DNA from: Siphonodentalium dalli
Lineage: Eukaryota; Mollusca; Scaphopoda; Gadilida; Siphonodentaliidae
Assembly: GCA_032622095.1 (NCBI GenBank)
Contig: CP136069.1
Location: 30,636,342-30,700,341, forward strand
Length of the DNA: 64,000 bases
Reading direction: 5' to 3'
The notes beneath the pieces are model-generated. The model worked only from the letters and a program-made list of their open reading frames with translations, was not told the origin of the DNA and did not search any database. The translations under genes were made by a program, and so were the position numbers. The stretch's first letter is position 1, and each line of letters begins with the position of its first letter. Below are positions 1 to 11,800 of the stretch, piece after piece.

Positions 1-291
1 TGGTGCAAGCAGACTGGGGATCGCAAACTGGTCAAGGTATTCTGACAAAGATTAGAACTCGGTCAGATACCAAGTTTGTCAAGCTGAAAAGTCTCATTCG
101 AGATCACTGAATAAAGATCTGAAAGCAAAATGCCGACTCCCCCCCCCATTAAAACAATTGTCCAGGTATATGTTGTTATGGGTGCAGTATGCTGTCCGAT
201 CGGGTGCAGACATTAATGGCAGACCCGTGTATACGCCTCGGTGTGTGCACATTAAAGAACGCTACTGGAGTCACCACAGGGTTATAAAGTT

Positions 292-506
292 ACAGTAATG
301 CCCTAAATAATCAACTCCTTAACCATAGCATAATTATGGGTAACTTTTCAGGATTTATTCAGAAATATGACTTGTTGCCATTAATCGGAAAGCTCTCAGT
401 GAGAGCTTTCCGATGAATGGCAACAAGCCATATTTCCGACTAAATCCTGAAAAGTTACCCATAATTCTGCTATGGTTAAGGAATCAATTATTTAGGGCAT
501 TACTGT
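292..506. mobile_element. Family A foldback, copy A1
   Basis: Family definition: a ~215 bp near-perfect palindrome with ends ACAGTAATGCCCTAAATAAT and its inverse, arms running through AACCACAGCAGAATTATGGG, TTTTCAGGATTTAGTCGG and TTGCCATTCATCGGAAAGCT to a 2-4 nt centre. TA borders both ends, as in Tc1/mariner/pogo elements. Apparent peptides (e.g. MGNFSGFSRKYGLLPF) are only translations of the arms. In A1 both arms share the private variant ATAG/CTAT for ACAG/CTGT. Confidence 0.95.
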
Positions 507-812
507 ACATGTACTCTGCCATGGTAGCACCCGGGCCAGTGCGTCTATAACCAGAATTGGTTCCTGCACTGAAATATCTGCAGATACAGATACATGTAAT
601 TTCTTACGCATAATTTAGCATTTTGGTGGCGGTGACGAAGACAAATCAAAATTTATAAAGTATTGGTTCAAAACCATTTTTAATATTAAATTAATCTCTA
701 AAATTGCACTTGCATATATGTTGAAGTTGACTAATATTCAGGGGGGGAGCTTACTAAGAGAACAATTACAGGTATTATATGTAGGAAAAATAGAACAATA
801 AGAGTCAAAAGT
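507..812. other. No feature seen
   Basis: AT-rich unique sequence; nothing supported. Confidence 0.5.
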
Positions 813-906
813 ACAGTAATGCTCTAAATAATCTACTCCTTAACCACAGCGGAATTATGGGTAATTCCGCTGTGGTTAAGGAGTCGATTATTTAGAGCAT
901 TACTGT
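813..906. mobile_element. Family A, copy A2 (94 bp, inner arms lost)
   Basis: Only the outer ~46 bp of each arm remain, meeting at TTATGGGTAA. Both arms carry GCGG/CCGC where other copies have GCAG/CTGC. Confidence 0.9.
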
Positions 907-1204
907 AGTGTGACAGGTTTTATTTTTTCCCATGGCTGCAATTTAAATCTTTAAAGAATTCACATGAAAATGGAGGGGGGGAAACATGAAACATAGTTGT
1001 GTCTATGGACAGATGGAGGGCATGCATGGAAACCTGGATGGACTGACAGACCAATCATCAAACTAATTACAGATGCCCCCCCCCCCTCACTGCTACAACT
1101 GAACGTAGTTGTAATTATAAGAGAAGAAATGCAAATAAGGTTGAAGCTCACAAAATCATCCCACTTTTTACGTTTACATGTTTAACAGGACATTAGTTTC
1201 AGAC

Positions 1205-1610
1205 ATACCCTGAGTTTAGTGTGCCTGTCATTTGCAGATGAGGTCCCCAGATGGTGAATTTGGTGACGCTACAGGTATACCGCACAGTGGGCTAGCATCA
1301 CTAAATTCACCCTCTGGGGACCTCATTCTGCTTAGGCCTCATCTTTTCTTTATTATCAAATTTCTATAGAAACTTCTACACATAGATTCTATTTATTTTT
1401 TAGTTAAGTCCCCAAAATTGGCAGACGACACATTGCATAATCGAGGTTCCCAATGGGTGTACAGCAAAATATTTACCATTTGGAAACCTCAATCTGAGTC
1501 TGTGTCTCCCATACTAGTAGCTGATGAGGCCATGTAGAATAAGGTCACCAGAGGGTGAATTTGGTGATGCTAGCCTGCTATGCGGCTTGACCTCCAGATA
1601 AATTTTCTGG
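1205..1610. mobile_element. Family D, copy D1
   Basis: Family definition: outer ends CAAGCCTTGAAATAGTG or CAAGCCTGAGTTTAGTG, then GTCATTTGCAGAATGAGG. The first hairpin (CCCAGAGGGTGAATTTAGTG ...) is followed by a ~250 bp core (TAGTTTCTATATCCCC, TGCATAATCGAGG) and a second hairpin. D1 has both hairpins and the core; its right end is worn. Confidence 0.85.
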
Positions 1611-1740
1611 AATTGATCTACGCTGTTACCCACAAGAATCCCATAAATTATAAACAAGAAGAATTAATTGGGAGAGATTAATTATTAAATGTCCATTTTG
1701 ATGTATCAAGTAAATGACTCTGAATTCACAATACAGTTAT

Positions 1741-1947
1741 ACAGTAATGCCCTAAATAATCAATTCCTTTACCACAGCAGAATTATGGGTAATTTTTTCA
1801 GGATTTAGACGGAAATATGGTTTGTTGCCATTCATCGGAAAGCTCTCAGTGAATGGTGAATGGCAACAAGCCATACTAGTATTTCCCGACTAAATCCTGA
1901 AAAGTTACCCATAATTCCGTTGTGTTGATTATTTAGGGCATTACTGT
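1741..1947. mobile_element. Family A, copy A3
   Basis: Full-length; right arm has lost part of the CCACAGC..GGAGTC segment. Confidence 0.9.
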
Positions 1948-2290
1948 ATCAAGGAAATAACTCTGAATTCACAATATTGTTATACTGGTTATAGTAAATA
2001 AGAATTTAAAATTATTTAATAGTTAATCTGTCCACACTACAAAGTCATGTTATGATTGCATAAAAACAGTATGAACAGGCAAAATTCTGAGGTGACAAGT
2101 AGACATTTCAGAACATTTCGAGCACATGGTGAATTCTGTAGTGTCATTTGCAACCAAGGAAAGGATATTAAAATGACAGGGCCAAATACAAATTCAGCCG
2201 TTCAAACTAAAGGTTCAAGCTCACAATATCATCTCATATTTATATGTACATACTAGTATTTATATAAGATGTACATGTAGAAGGGGATGC

Positions 2291-2529
2291 TTAACCCTTT
2301 GAGTGCCAGGTCCGATTTTTGTATCAACCCATATACCCTGTGCCAATGCATTCTCTTATATATGTGAGTCGACCATAGGTCGCCTCGCATATATAAGAGA
2401 ATGCATTGGCCTAACCCAAAAAAATATAATTAAAAAAAAAAAAAAATTCATTTTTTTATTTTTTTTAGGGCACTCTACAGACCATAAATTAGGGCCAATG
2501 AGATCGGCCCCTGGCACTAAAAGGGTTAA
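2291..2529. mobile_element. Family B' TTAA foldback
   Basis: TTAACCCTTTGAGTGCCAGG at left against GGCACTAAAAGGGTTAA at right. Contains one hairpin of the B type (GCCAATGCATTCTC...) and A/T runs. TTAA plus CCCTTT ends resemble piggyBac. Confidence 0.85.
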
Positions 2530-3203
2530 GTATGTCATAAAGTTTCTTTCGCATTTTTTTGGGGAAAAATCAATTATGACACTAAAATGAGTTTTATAAA
2601 AAAATTGTGGATGTTAATTGTCTCCACACTGGGCAGATCCTTAAACATTATTAACATGCAATGTCCCAGATATTCTACTATAAATAGAACCGCGGTGAAA
2701 TATATAGAACAATGACCTACTTTGGGTTTCACATGGAATCGAGTCGATGAAATCTGCCGGTAGTCGGCGAATCATGGAGTCGAGACGAATAATCCAATAA
2801 AATAACGAACATAACAAGGGGTTAAGTCACCATGACAATGAAGTGTTAAAATAATCCGGTCTGGAGTCGTACGCAAGGAAGTCCGTCAGAGCTCAAAACA
2901 CTGGGAAATCAACTGCAAGGGAATTAATATATCCGATGCCTGTATCCGAGTCAGATTAAAAAACGCACGGAACACGAGTAAGTCCAAAGAGGATTGAGAA
3001 CATGAGGTTAATATAAATCACGTTATTACGTAAACCAGACGAGTAAGGGCCCCGGAAACCTGTATCATCTTTAATGATAATCCTGGTTGACTGTTTTTTA
3101 TACAGTGCCTTTGGTGAGACAGACTACACTGATGCTTAATGGTACATCACCACTGTACAGATAGAAGCAGTAATGTATTCACAGAGCACCGATCAATATA
3201 TGA
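2530..3203. other. Unique-looking stretch, no gene seen
   Basis: Somewhat richer in CpG than its surroundings and free of the named repeats. No frame longer than ~100 codons with a recognisable product. Confidence 0.4.
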
Positions 3204-3224
3204 GTGTGTGTGTGTGTGTGTGTG
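3204..3224. repeat. (GT)n microsatellite
   Basis: About ten GT units. The reading frame across it is not supported as a gene. Confidence 0.9.
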
Positions 3225-3554
3225 GATATGCCGGCCTCACTCACTCGTGGTTTGTGTTCCAGGACTGGAGACCGACTCACGTTATACCCCTGCTCTGCAA
3301 TAATTAAAGATTTCTCCATGAAAATAAAATCTATACGAATCATAAGGGCTCGTATCCCAGGGCTCGAGAGTTTACATACGGAGAAGGATATAGTAAATTT
3401 CTTCATGTTGATCACTGACAGTCATTATGGAGCATTACATGTCGTCAGCTGTCTGAATGTATGTCTGTGTGTATGTGTCACAGCAGTGCTTTCTCAAGAC
3501 TCAAGCCGATGACATTCCAAAACTTTTTCCGACTTCGCTAGGCAGGACATCAAT

Positions 3555-3829
3555 TTAAAGGGATACTTTACACTAAATCCAACATTTAATGGGACCATCT
3601 CCTTTTATACTCAAAAGAATGTATGTAACAAATGAATGAATTTGAGCATGCAGAATTATGGGTAATTTTTCAGGATTTAGTCAGAAATATGCCGTTGCCG
3701 CCATTTATCGGAAAGCTCTCAGTAAGAGCTTTCCGATAAATGGCAACAAGCCATATTTCTGACTAAATCCTGAAAAATTACCCATAATTCTGCTGTGGTT
3801 AAGGAGTTGATTATTTAGGGCATTACTGT
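3555..3829. mobile_element. Family V left arm (3555-3650) joined to family A copy A4 (3651-3829)
   Basis: 3555-3650 matches the left arm of V at 29704. A4 lacks its outer left end. Both A4 arms share CAGAAATATG/CATATTTCTG and the TAATTTTTCAGG/CCTGAAAAATTA variant. Confidence 0.8.
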
Positions 3830-4130
3830 GTAGTGGTCATTTGCTGAACTTATTATCTGAACATTTCCTATGGGATATCTACTCACCAGTGACACTTTTA
3901 ATATTATAGACAGGGTTTAAGGGTAATTTAAGAATAATTTTGAAATCTCATGACTTTTCCAAAACGACAGCTGAGAGAGGGGTAGATTTTCAAGAACTTT
4001 TCCATATATATTGAAGTTTAAAAAGGTTTTTTCCATAACTCTTCAGTGCCCCCTCGAAGAAATGTTTTATTTTAATTCCAAAACTTTGGAGGATTCGAGA
4101 CTTGCGTGTTAATCATGTGCTCATTCATAT

Positions 4131-4301
4131 ACAGTATATAATGCTCTAATTAATCGACCTCTTAACCACAGCAGAATTATTGGTAACTTTTCAGGATTTA
4201 GTCGGAAATATGGCTTGTTGCCATTCATCAGAAAGCTCTCGCCGAAAAGTTACCCATAATTCTGCTGTGGTTAAGAGGTCGATTAATTAGAGCATTACTG
4301 T
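4131..4301. mobile_element. Family A, copy A5 (GACCTC subtype)
   Basis: Left TAATTAATCGACCTC and right GAGGTCGATTAATTA match each other rather than the commoner GACTCC form. The inner right arm is deleted. Confidence 0.9.
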
Positions 4302-4347
4302 ATATCAAAATGCAGTTTCCCTATCTCAGTAACTATTCAAACAAGCA

Positions 4348-4665
4348 AGGCTCAAAATAAGGTGCTGGACATTTACAGAATGAGGTCACCATAGGGTGAA
4401 TTTAGTGATGCTACCACGGACTGGCATTACTAAATTCATCCCCTGGTGACCTCATTCTGCTTATGCCTCATCTTCTCTGGAAGGTATCTTTATTATCTTA
4501 TTACCAAATTAACAAGTTGTTTTTAGTTTTTTTTAGAAACTTCTTTAGATAATTTATTTTTTAGTTTAGTTTCTCTATATTCCCAAATTGGCAGATGACA
4601 CAATGCATAATCAAGGTGGCCCATGAATGCACATCACCATCTTCATATAAATATTCCTCAGAAGT
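4348..4665. mobile_element. Family D, copy D2 (left hairpin and core)
   Basis: Hairpin GGTCACCATAGGGTGAATTT ... then core to ATAATCAAGGTGGCCCATG; no second hairpin. Confidence 0.8.
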
Positions 4666-5006
4666 TTAACGTGGCGATGTAGCCGCGAGAAATTTCTGCT
4701 TTTTTATGTGTAGCAATTATGCAGCAGCGAAAAAAATAGGTATGTCTAATTTTTCGACCACATTATATGCCATACATGTATATGCATACAAGCAACTCTA
4801 GAACTCAAAGAAGTAGAATTCCTTCAGTTTAGATTAAGATAAACTGTACAGGAATTGCACATTACAGCAGATGTGTAATTAATAATTCTCTTAAATGACT
4901 GCTATGTCTGGCAGAATGAACAGATGGGCAGGGAAATCATATTTTAATATTACATGGTGGGATAAGGCTCACAGACAAGTGTTCAACAAACAGCATGGCA
5001 GATTAT

Positions 5007-5221
5007 ACAGTAATGCCCTAAGTAATCAACTCCTTAACCACAGCAGAATTATGGGTAACTTTTCAGGATTTAGTCGGAAATATGGCTTGTAGCCATTCAT
5101 CGGAAAGCTCTCCCCGAGAGCTTTCCGATGAATGGCAACAAGCCATATTTCCGACTAAATCCTGAAAAGTTACCCATAATTCTGCTGTGGTTAAGTAGTC
5201 GATTACTTAGGGCATAACTGT
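5007..5221. mobile_element. Family A, copy A6
   Basis: Full-length palindrome with near-identical arms; TA at both borders. Confidence 0.92.
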
Positions 5222-5421
5222 ACATGTATTGCCAGGACGTGCAATCAATATTTCTGTACAGGGATATTATATTTTAATATCTATAATATATGATAGGATG
5301 ATACATACAACAAACAGGAACTGAATATCCCTACAAATGAATGAATGGGAATCAAGTTACATCATGTAGCCATTCATGAGAATCCAGACCTGCAGAATTC
5401 CTATAAAATCATAAGTTTGGA

Positions 5422-5822
5422 TTAACCCTTTACCCAACAAACCGGCCAAAACCGGCCAAATAAAGCTGCAACAGTCTAAAATATCTTCGGTCTGTCTCAA
5501 TAGAACCATACACATATGGATATCATTGGAACCGGCTCCTTGACCACATTGTGATAGTTACAGTTATGCCCTGTGCCAATGCATTCTCTTATATATGCGA
5601 GTCGACCATAGGTCGCCTCGCATATATAAGAGAATGCATTGGCCTAAAAAAAATCCTTTTTTTAACAATTTTTACCATTTTTTCTTACATTCTTTAACAA
5701 TTTTATAATTTTTAATGTGTTAAGCCAATGCATTCTCTTATATATGCGAGGCGACCTATGGTCGACTCGCATATATAAGAGAATGCATTGGCACAGGGCC
5801 CTTCTGTTGGGTAAAGGGTTAA
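5422..5822. mobile_element. Family B double-hairpin TTAA element, copy B1
   Basis: Family definition: ends TTAACCCTTTACCCAACA and inverse; left part ACCGGCCAAATAAAGC, TATCTTCGGTCTGTCTCAAT and TTGACCACATTGTGATAG. Then two ~70-nt hairpins (GCCAATGCATTCTCTTATAT stems, ~28 bp) separated by ~80 bp of A/T-rich spacer. The second hairpin is the reverse complement of the first. No coding. TTAA borders fit piggyBac-type insertion. Confidence 0.93.
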
Positions 5823-5832
5823 CATGAATTAT

Positions 5833-6290
5833 CCAGGCATTGGAATAGTGCCTGTCTTTTTCAGAATGAAGTCCCCACACAGTTGGCTTAGCATGATGTA
5901 GCATCACTAAATTTCCCCTCTGGGGACCTCGTTCTGCTTAGGCCTCATCTTCTGTGAAGTAACTTTAGTCTCAAATTAACATTGCTACATGTATATATTT
6001 ACTTTTTCCCTTGTGTTCAGTTTCTATATCCCCTAATTTGCAGAAGATAAAATGCATAATCGAGATGACTGATGGGTGAACATCACCAACTTCAACTGGG
6101 GAACTTCCATCTGATCCTAGTTCTCCCATAGCCGTTCAACAGGTGGACAATTCACCCGCTGCGAACCTCAACAGAATGAGGTTTGCAGAGGGTGAATTTG
6201 GTGATGTTAGCCCACTGTACAGGATAGCGTCACGAAACTCACCCTCTGGGGACCTCATTCTGCAAATGACAAGACACACTATTTCAAGGG
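5833..6290. mobile_element. Family D, copy D3
   Basis: Damaged first hairpin, full core, second hairpin (GCAGAGGGTGAATTTGGTGA) and AGACACACTATTTCAAGG end. Confidence 0.85.
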
Positions 6291-6641
6291 TTTTATCAAC
6301 TATCGGAGAGTTCACCCTGAAGTACACAGCAGATTAGAGCAGAAGTGTAATTAATAATTCTGTTAAATGATCGCCAACAGATGGAATGGGAAATCATATT
6401 TGAATATTATATGGTGGGATAATAACCACACAGTGTGATGACGTCAGAAGGCTCTTATAAATTGCAGAGCATGAGATCAACTCATTAATGAGACTTATTA
6501 ATTATGAATTATCGCGGTAGGAATGCTACCATGAGTGTTCACCATATGCTGCTTGGCATCTAGGGTGCTGAGAACAGATGAGTTTGTTGTGGAAACAAGT
6601 TAGTTTGGTAAAATAGTGAGGGAAGATTCTCTGGGGCAAAT

Positions 6642-6856
6642 ACAGTAATGCTCTAAGTAATCGACCCCTTAACCACAGCAGAATTATGGGTAACTTTTCA
6701 GGATTTAGTCGGAAATATGGCTTGTTGCCATTCATCGGAAAGCTCTCGTGGAGAGCTTTCCGATTAAAGGCAACAAGCCATATTTCTGACAAAATCCTGA
6801 AAAATTACCCATAATTCTGCTGTGGTTAAGGAGTCGATTATTTAGGGCATTACTGT
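6642..6856. mobile_element. Family A, copy A7
   Basis: Full-length; the right arm carries several private changes (GATTAAAGGCAAC, CTGACAAAATCC). Confidence 0.9.
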
Positions 6857-6879
6857 ATATTCCATTCTGTGACCATTAC

Positions 6880-7454
6880 CTTCATTTCCAACCTATTTGA
6901 GCTAACTATTATCACTATTAGTTCTATGACAATCAGTTTTCATTTGTCAACTGTAGCAGTTTCCAATTTTAACAACATACATGGTTCTGGGCAATAAATT
7001 TCATTTCTCAGCTATTGTGGCCACCCTTATCACCAATGGTTCTGGACAATCAATTTCATTTCTCACCTATTAGGCCACCCTTATCACTAAGGGTCTGTGC
7101 TAATGACATTTATCACATCATCACAGTGGATCACTCATCTTCCAATTTGTAACAATTAACTTCATTTCCTACATGTACATGTACATATTACGACTATCCA
7201 TATCACATACTAATATGGTTCTGTGACAATCATTTTCATTTGTCACCTGTTGCAGTTTCCCATATCACCCATGGTTCCTTGACAGTCAATTTAATTTCTC
7301 ATCTATTATGGCCACCCTTATCACTAATGGTTCTACGCTAATCACTTCTGTCACATCATCACAGTGGACTGCTAACCTTCCATTCTGTGACAATTACCTT
7401 CATTTCCCCACCTAATAGGGCTATCCATATCACATAATTATCATTATGTGACAA
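6880..7454. repeat. Degenerate tandem region
   Basis: Many rough copies of GGTTCTGTGACAATCA, TTCATTTCTCACCTATT and GGCCACCCTTATCACTAATG. Similar pieces recur at 11525-11790 and 14600-14860, where CACTAATTAATATATCAGG and TTGATGTG also match each other. Confidence 0.75.
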
Positions 7455-7690
7455 CTAACCTTTCATGACGGGACCTGCACTGGTGCAGCATTTAAAATCA
7501 TGTGCCAGTGCATTCTCTTATATACCGGTATGCGAGTCTCCCATAGGGAGCCTTGCATATGTAAGAGAATGCACTGGCTAACAAGGTAAATATTGCTAGG
7601 CCAATGCATTCTCCAATATATGTGAGGCTCCCTTCCTATGGGAGACTCGCATATATAAGAGAATGCATTGGCACAGAGTTTTTGCAAATG
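7455..7690. mobile_element. Family C TTAA-type double hairpin, copy C1
   Basis: Begins CTAACCTTTCATGACGGGAC. Two hairpins (GCCAGTGCATTCTC, GCCAATGCATTCTC) flank AAGGTAAATATTGCTAGG. The right end is missing; it abuts the LINE 3' tail. Confidence 0.8.
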
Positions 7691-7823
7691 TGTGTTTGTG
7701 TCATTTCCAGCCGAAGGCCGCTTAGGATGTTAGGACTGGCAGTTTGCTAGTCCCTTCATCCTTTCTTTGTATTTCCCCATTGGTGCAGTTGGCGGTTGCT
7801 GTTACACTGAAGTTGGCAGAAGT

Positions 7824-8349
7824 TAGGGCCCTGCGAATCAATTCAATTCGATGCGATTCGAAATCGTTTATCTAATTTGATTCGATTCAAAATTGCCTAC
7901 CTTGATTCGGATTTTGTTGAATCTTTGGTGACAGGTGCATTTCTACAGACCACAATGCTCTTACTAAAAACAGAATATTCACTATAATAACGTAGTGAAC
8001 GACTCAAATGTAAGCACGCATCACGCGTACTACGCTTGTCTGTATTTACGTCGACATTGGTTCTCTCATGCATGCATGCTCTTAATATCTGTACTCACCG
8101 ATTGCTTAGGCACAGAGAATGCATAGAGGTGTGTAGATAAGCGCATAATCTGCGAATATTGCACTAAATTGACGATCACCAGTCGGTTTTCGCCAGTCAA
8201 TTTGAGGTGTTTCTTCGAAGTTCTATGTATTTTAACTGATTGGGTCAGTAACAATGATTCGATTCGAGATTAGATTCGATTTCGAATCGTTTGCCTGATT
8301 CGATTCGAGATTCGATTCGAAATGAAAACACCCGATTCTTAAGGCCCTA
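7824..8349. mobile_element. Family G (hAT-like) element G1, in the LINE 3' tail
   Basis: Ends TAGGGCCCTGCGAATC and, inverse, TAGGGCCTTAAGAATCGGG. Subterminal repeats of GATTCGATTCGA on both sides. Flanks gcagaagt/gctgaagt form an 8-bp duplication (7 of 8). No transposase frame. Confidence 0.85.
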
Positions 8350-8440
8350 GCTGAAGTAAGGACGGAAGGCTTGGTGAAGATGGCTGTTGGTTGGAGGCAA
8401 GGTTTGTTGTATTGATTATCTGTCGTTCTGGTCTAGTTCA

Positions 8441-8692
8441 AGCCTTGAAATAGGGTGTCTGTCATTTGCAGAATGAGGTCCCCAGAGGGTGAATTTAGTG
8501 ATGCTACCCCGCATAGCAGGCTAGCATCACCAAATTCACCCTCTGGGGACCTCATTCTGCTTACACCTCAGCAGAATGAGGTTCCCAGAGGGTGAATTTG
8601 GTGATGCTAGCCCGCTATGCGGGGTAGCATCACTAAATTCACCCTCTGGGAACCTCATTCTGCAAATGACAGACACCCTATTTCAAGGCTTG
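8441..8692. mobile_element. Family D, copy D4 (two hairpins, no core), in the LINE
   Basis: Perfectly inverted ends CAAGCCTTGAAATAGGGTGT. Target duplication gtctagtt (8 bp) on both sides; removing D4 rejoins the LINE 3' region. Confidence 0.93.
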
Positions 8693-9624
8693 GTCTAGTT
8701 GTAGTATGGATTTTGTCGTTTTCATTGAGAGTAGTTCGTTTCGTAGTTTGAGTTCTTGTATTAGTTGGTTGTGTTCTAGTCCAAGAAGTGTTTGTGCCTA
8801 GATTTCTGTGAATCGGTCTTTGATGCATGGGATGTTGGCTGTGTCGTGTCGTGCTTCACTGGGTGTGCCTTCTTTGGGTTGTCGTAGTGTTAGTCGAAGT
8901 TCGCGAGTCTGGATTTTTTGTAGGCTGTCGATGTTCGAGTTTGATGCTGGGGTCAGGATGTTGCCCCATATTCCATAGTTGGTGGGATGTACATGTAGGT
9001 CTTGTAGACTTTGACGAGAGTTTGGCTGTTGGTTCCCCAGAGGCATCTTAGAAGATTGGTTCTTGTCTTTGCTTCTGGATGTGGGCTCCGAAGGTGAGTT
9101 GTTTGTCAAGGGTTATTCCGAGAAGGGTGGCTTGGTCGGATGGTTGGATTGGTTCGCCGAAGAGCTCCAGGTTGAGTGCTGGTTGGATTTTTCTTTAATT
9201 TAAAAAGGATGAGCTGGGTCGTTTTCGTATTGAGTTTTATTCACCATTGCAGCACTATTTTATGAGGTCATTGAGGGTTATTTGTTGTCTGTAGGATCTT
9301 CGTGTTTCTGTGTGATGTCCATAGTCCAAGGTCATCGATAAATTCAGATACTTCTACAGCGTTTCTTCAGTTAATGGTTCGGTCGTTGACATAAATGATG
9401 AAGAGTAGTGGGCTGAGGACGGATCCCTGTGGTGTTCCGGGTAATAGTTGGACTGGATATGTTTCATTATTGATGCGACTTTTGATTTGTCAATCTTGAA
9501 GGAATGCGGAGAGGAGTCAGATAGGAGATTGAGTTTATACCAGAGGCTGTCATGCCAGACTGAGTCGAATGCTTTCTCTATGTCGAGGATTACTGCTGCT
9601 GTCGTCCAGGTTTTACCAAGAGAT
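8693..9624 (-). pseudogene. LINE reverse transcriptase catalytic core and C-terminal region
   Basis: Directly past A8 the minus strand reads ILDIEKAFDSVWHDSLWYKL (motif A), then PGTPQGSVLSPLLFIIYVND (motif B), a TGA stop, and FIDDLGLW (motif C, normally FADD). At 8798-9109 it continues with YGIWGNILTPASNSNIDSLQ and IQTRELRLTLRQP, the usual C-terminal block. The aspartates survive, but stops and shifts show decay. D4 lies at the downstream edge. Confidence 0.85.
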
Positions 9625-9838
9625 ACAGCAATGCCCTAATTAATCGACTCCATAACCACAGAAGAATTATGGGTAACTTTTCAGGATTTAGTCGGAAATA
9701 TGGCTTGTTGCCATTCATCGGAAAGCTCTCCCCGAGAGCTTTCCGATGAATGGCAACAAGCCACATTTCCGACTAAATCCTGAAAAGTTACCCATAATTC
9801 TGCTGTGGTTATGGAGTCGATTACTTAGGGCATTACTG
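9625..9838. mobile_element. Family A, copy A8, inside the LINE
   Basis: Full-length. Both arms share CCATAACC/GGTTATGG, a variant seen in no other copy here. Inserted just upstream of reverse transcriptase motif A. Confidence 0.93.
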
Positions 9839-10450
9839 AATATCCACGTTGCCAGGGGTTGAAGTAGTTGGTTGTTTCTAGTTGTTCGCGTAGTCGGTTG
9901 CTGATTAATCGTTCGAGAGTTTTCCGTTGCATTGTAGGAAGCTGATGGGTCTATAGTTGTTTGCGATGGAGCGGTCTTTGTCTGATTTTGGGATCATTAT
10001 GCCAATGAATGTTTTCAATGCTTTCGGGAAGTACCCTAGTGAGAGGCAGGCATTTAAAATGAGTAGAAGTTGGGCAGAGAAAGAAGGAGGTGACTTTCGT
10101 AGAATGGTGTATGTTAGGCCATCATCTCCAGGTGCAGAATGGTTCTTTCCTTTCTTCAATTGAGTGCCGAGTTCTTCTTCGGTGATGGGTGATGCCACGT
10201 GAAGGTCGTCGTCGGATTCATTGCTATAGTTGGGGATTGGGTTGAAGAGGACTGCGTTGTTTCGAATGTGGTCTTCTACTGTAGTTTTGAAGTCATTGTG
10301 ATAGCATTGGCCGTCGTGGGTGTTGTGGATGTTCTTAAGTTTGGCTGTGAAAGTTTCTGCTTTCTCGTTGTCTCCCGATGTTTTCGAGCCACTGGAATTT
10401 GGAGTGGTTTTTCTGTTCTGCTGTTTGTTTTTCCGTTGCCATTGAGTTTT
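9839..10450 (-). pseudogene. LINE reverse transcriptase, fingers region
   Basis: An open stretch at 9905-10198 reads KKGKNHSAPGDDGLTYTILR, then LNACLSLGYFPKALK, IMIPKSDKDRSIANNYRPIS and CNGKL, the usual N-terminal blocks of LINE reverse transcriptase. Past a stop the same gene continues as SNRLREQLETTNYFNPWQRG up to element A8 at 9838. B2 interrupts the upstream linker. Confidence 0.85.
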
Positions 10451-10851
10451 TTAACCCTTTACCCAACAAACCGGCCAAAACCGGCCAAATAAAGCTTCAA
10501 CAGCCTAAAATATCTTCGGTCTGTCTCAATAAAACCATACAAATATGGATATCATTGGAACCGGCTCTTTGACCACATTGTGATAGTTACAGTTATGCCC
10601 TGTGCCAATGCATTCTCTTATATATGCGAGTCGACCATAGGTCGCCTCGCATATATAAGAGAATGCATTGGCCTACAAAAAATTCTTTTTTTAACACTTT
10701 TTACCATTTTTTCTTACATTCTTTAACAATTTTATAATTTTTAATGTGTTAAGCCAATGCATTCTCTTATATATGCGAGGCGACCTATGGTCGACTCGCA
10801 TATATAAGAGAATGCATTGGCACAGGGCCCTTCTGTTGGGTAAAGGGTTAA
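10451..10851. mobile_element. Family B, copy B2, inside the LINE
   Basis: Full-length and almost identical to B1; interrupts the LINE between endonuclease and reverse transcriptase. Confidence 0.93.
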
Positions 10852-10869
10852 AGGTCTTCCAGAAGATGC

Positions 10870-11470
10870 GGCCGTCTTTCCGGTGATCGAGTTCGGTTGT
10901 CACTTTTGCCATGATTCTTGTTTATCTTTTTTACGCTTTTACTTCTTTATTCATGTTGTTGTAGGGCGTCTTGTAGTAGGTGTCGTCTGGCTTTTTAGGG
11001 CAGGATAAGTCAAGTGCTGATTCCATGGCTTCAGAGAGTTGTTGGCAGTTTCTGTCAATGTCTTTAGTCGAGGTCATGGCGGAGTTGTCGATGTTGTCGT
11101 TGATGTTTTGTTTGAATTGGTCCCAGTCTGCTTTGTTGAGGTTTCGTCGGAGTATCGGAGCTTCCCTGATTTTTACATGAAGCGGAAGGTGGTCGCTCCT
11201 GGTATCATCGCCTACGTGGCAGATGAAACCCTTCGTGGTGATAGATCAAGTGCCTATGGCTAGGTCGAGGATGTCCCATTACTTGGTGCAGTTGCTGATG
11301 TGGGTGGGTTCGTCTTCGTTGTTGAGAATGTGGAGGTCTAACTCTTCAATTATGTCGAACAATCTGTCACCGTTACTGTTAGTTTTTTGGCATCCAAAGT
11401 ACAGTAGGTGTGCTTTGCGTTATAATCTCTGATGAAAATACATTGTCTGTGGGTTGATGTGTAGTACTTG
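10870..11470 (-). pseudogene. LINE endonuclease C-terminal part (degenerate)
   Basis: Minus-strand frames contain RDYNAKHTY (from the GDFNAKH motif), then after a frameshift GDRLFDIIEELDLHILNNED, PTHIS, DILDLAI and finally DTRSDHLPLHVKI. The SDH triad is typical of AP-like endonucleases of LINEs. Frame changes and stops interrupt it. Downstream (KADWDQFKQNI...) is the linker to the reverse transcriptase. Confidence 0.7.
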
Positions 11471-11800
11471 AAGTTTGTGTTAGAGTTTTCGCAAAATATC
11501 ATGAAGCTCCAGTCATAGAAGTGTTAATCACTTTCATTTCTCACCTGTTGAAGTTTCCCATATCATCATAGTTAATTACTGCTATTGCCCACCTGTTGCT
11601 GATATACCCTGTACATGTCCCTCATGTCAGGCAGATCGACACTGATTAATATATCAGGCTTGTTTGATGTGTCACACATCAAAGGTGACATATGGTGTGA
11701 TGCGATACTCTGGATATCTACTGACGATTCATAACCATATCAGCTATGTGGTCCCCTGAAGCTATGATCATTGCTGATTGAAAACCTAATCATAACTGGT

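Larger units (their letters stand above)
7700..11500 (-). mobile_element. Jockey-like non-LTR retrotransposon (LINE) relic, broken by four insertions
   Basis: Read on the minus strand from ~11500 to ~7700, the pieces run in LINE order: end of an AP-type endonuclease, reverse transcriptase, C-terminal region, then a 3' tail. Later insertions are B2 (10451-10851), A8 (9625-9838), D4 (8441-8692) and G1 (7824-8349); removing them restores co-linearity. Several stops and frameshifts make it inactive. The endonuclease N terminus is missing, so the copy is 5'-truncated; its 5' edge abuts a C-family fragment at ~11497-11535. Confidence 0.8.

Noticed and set aside
3179-3512. Open frames on both strands around the GT microsatellite
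   Set aside because: Low complexity, no motif, no splice context.
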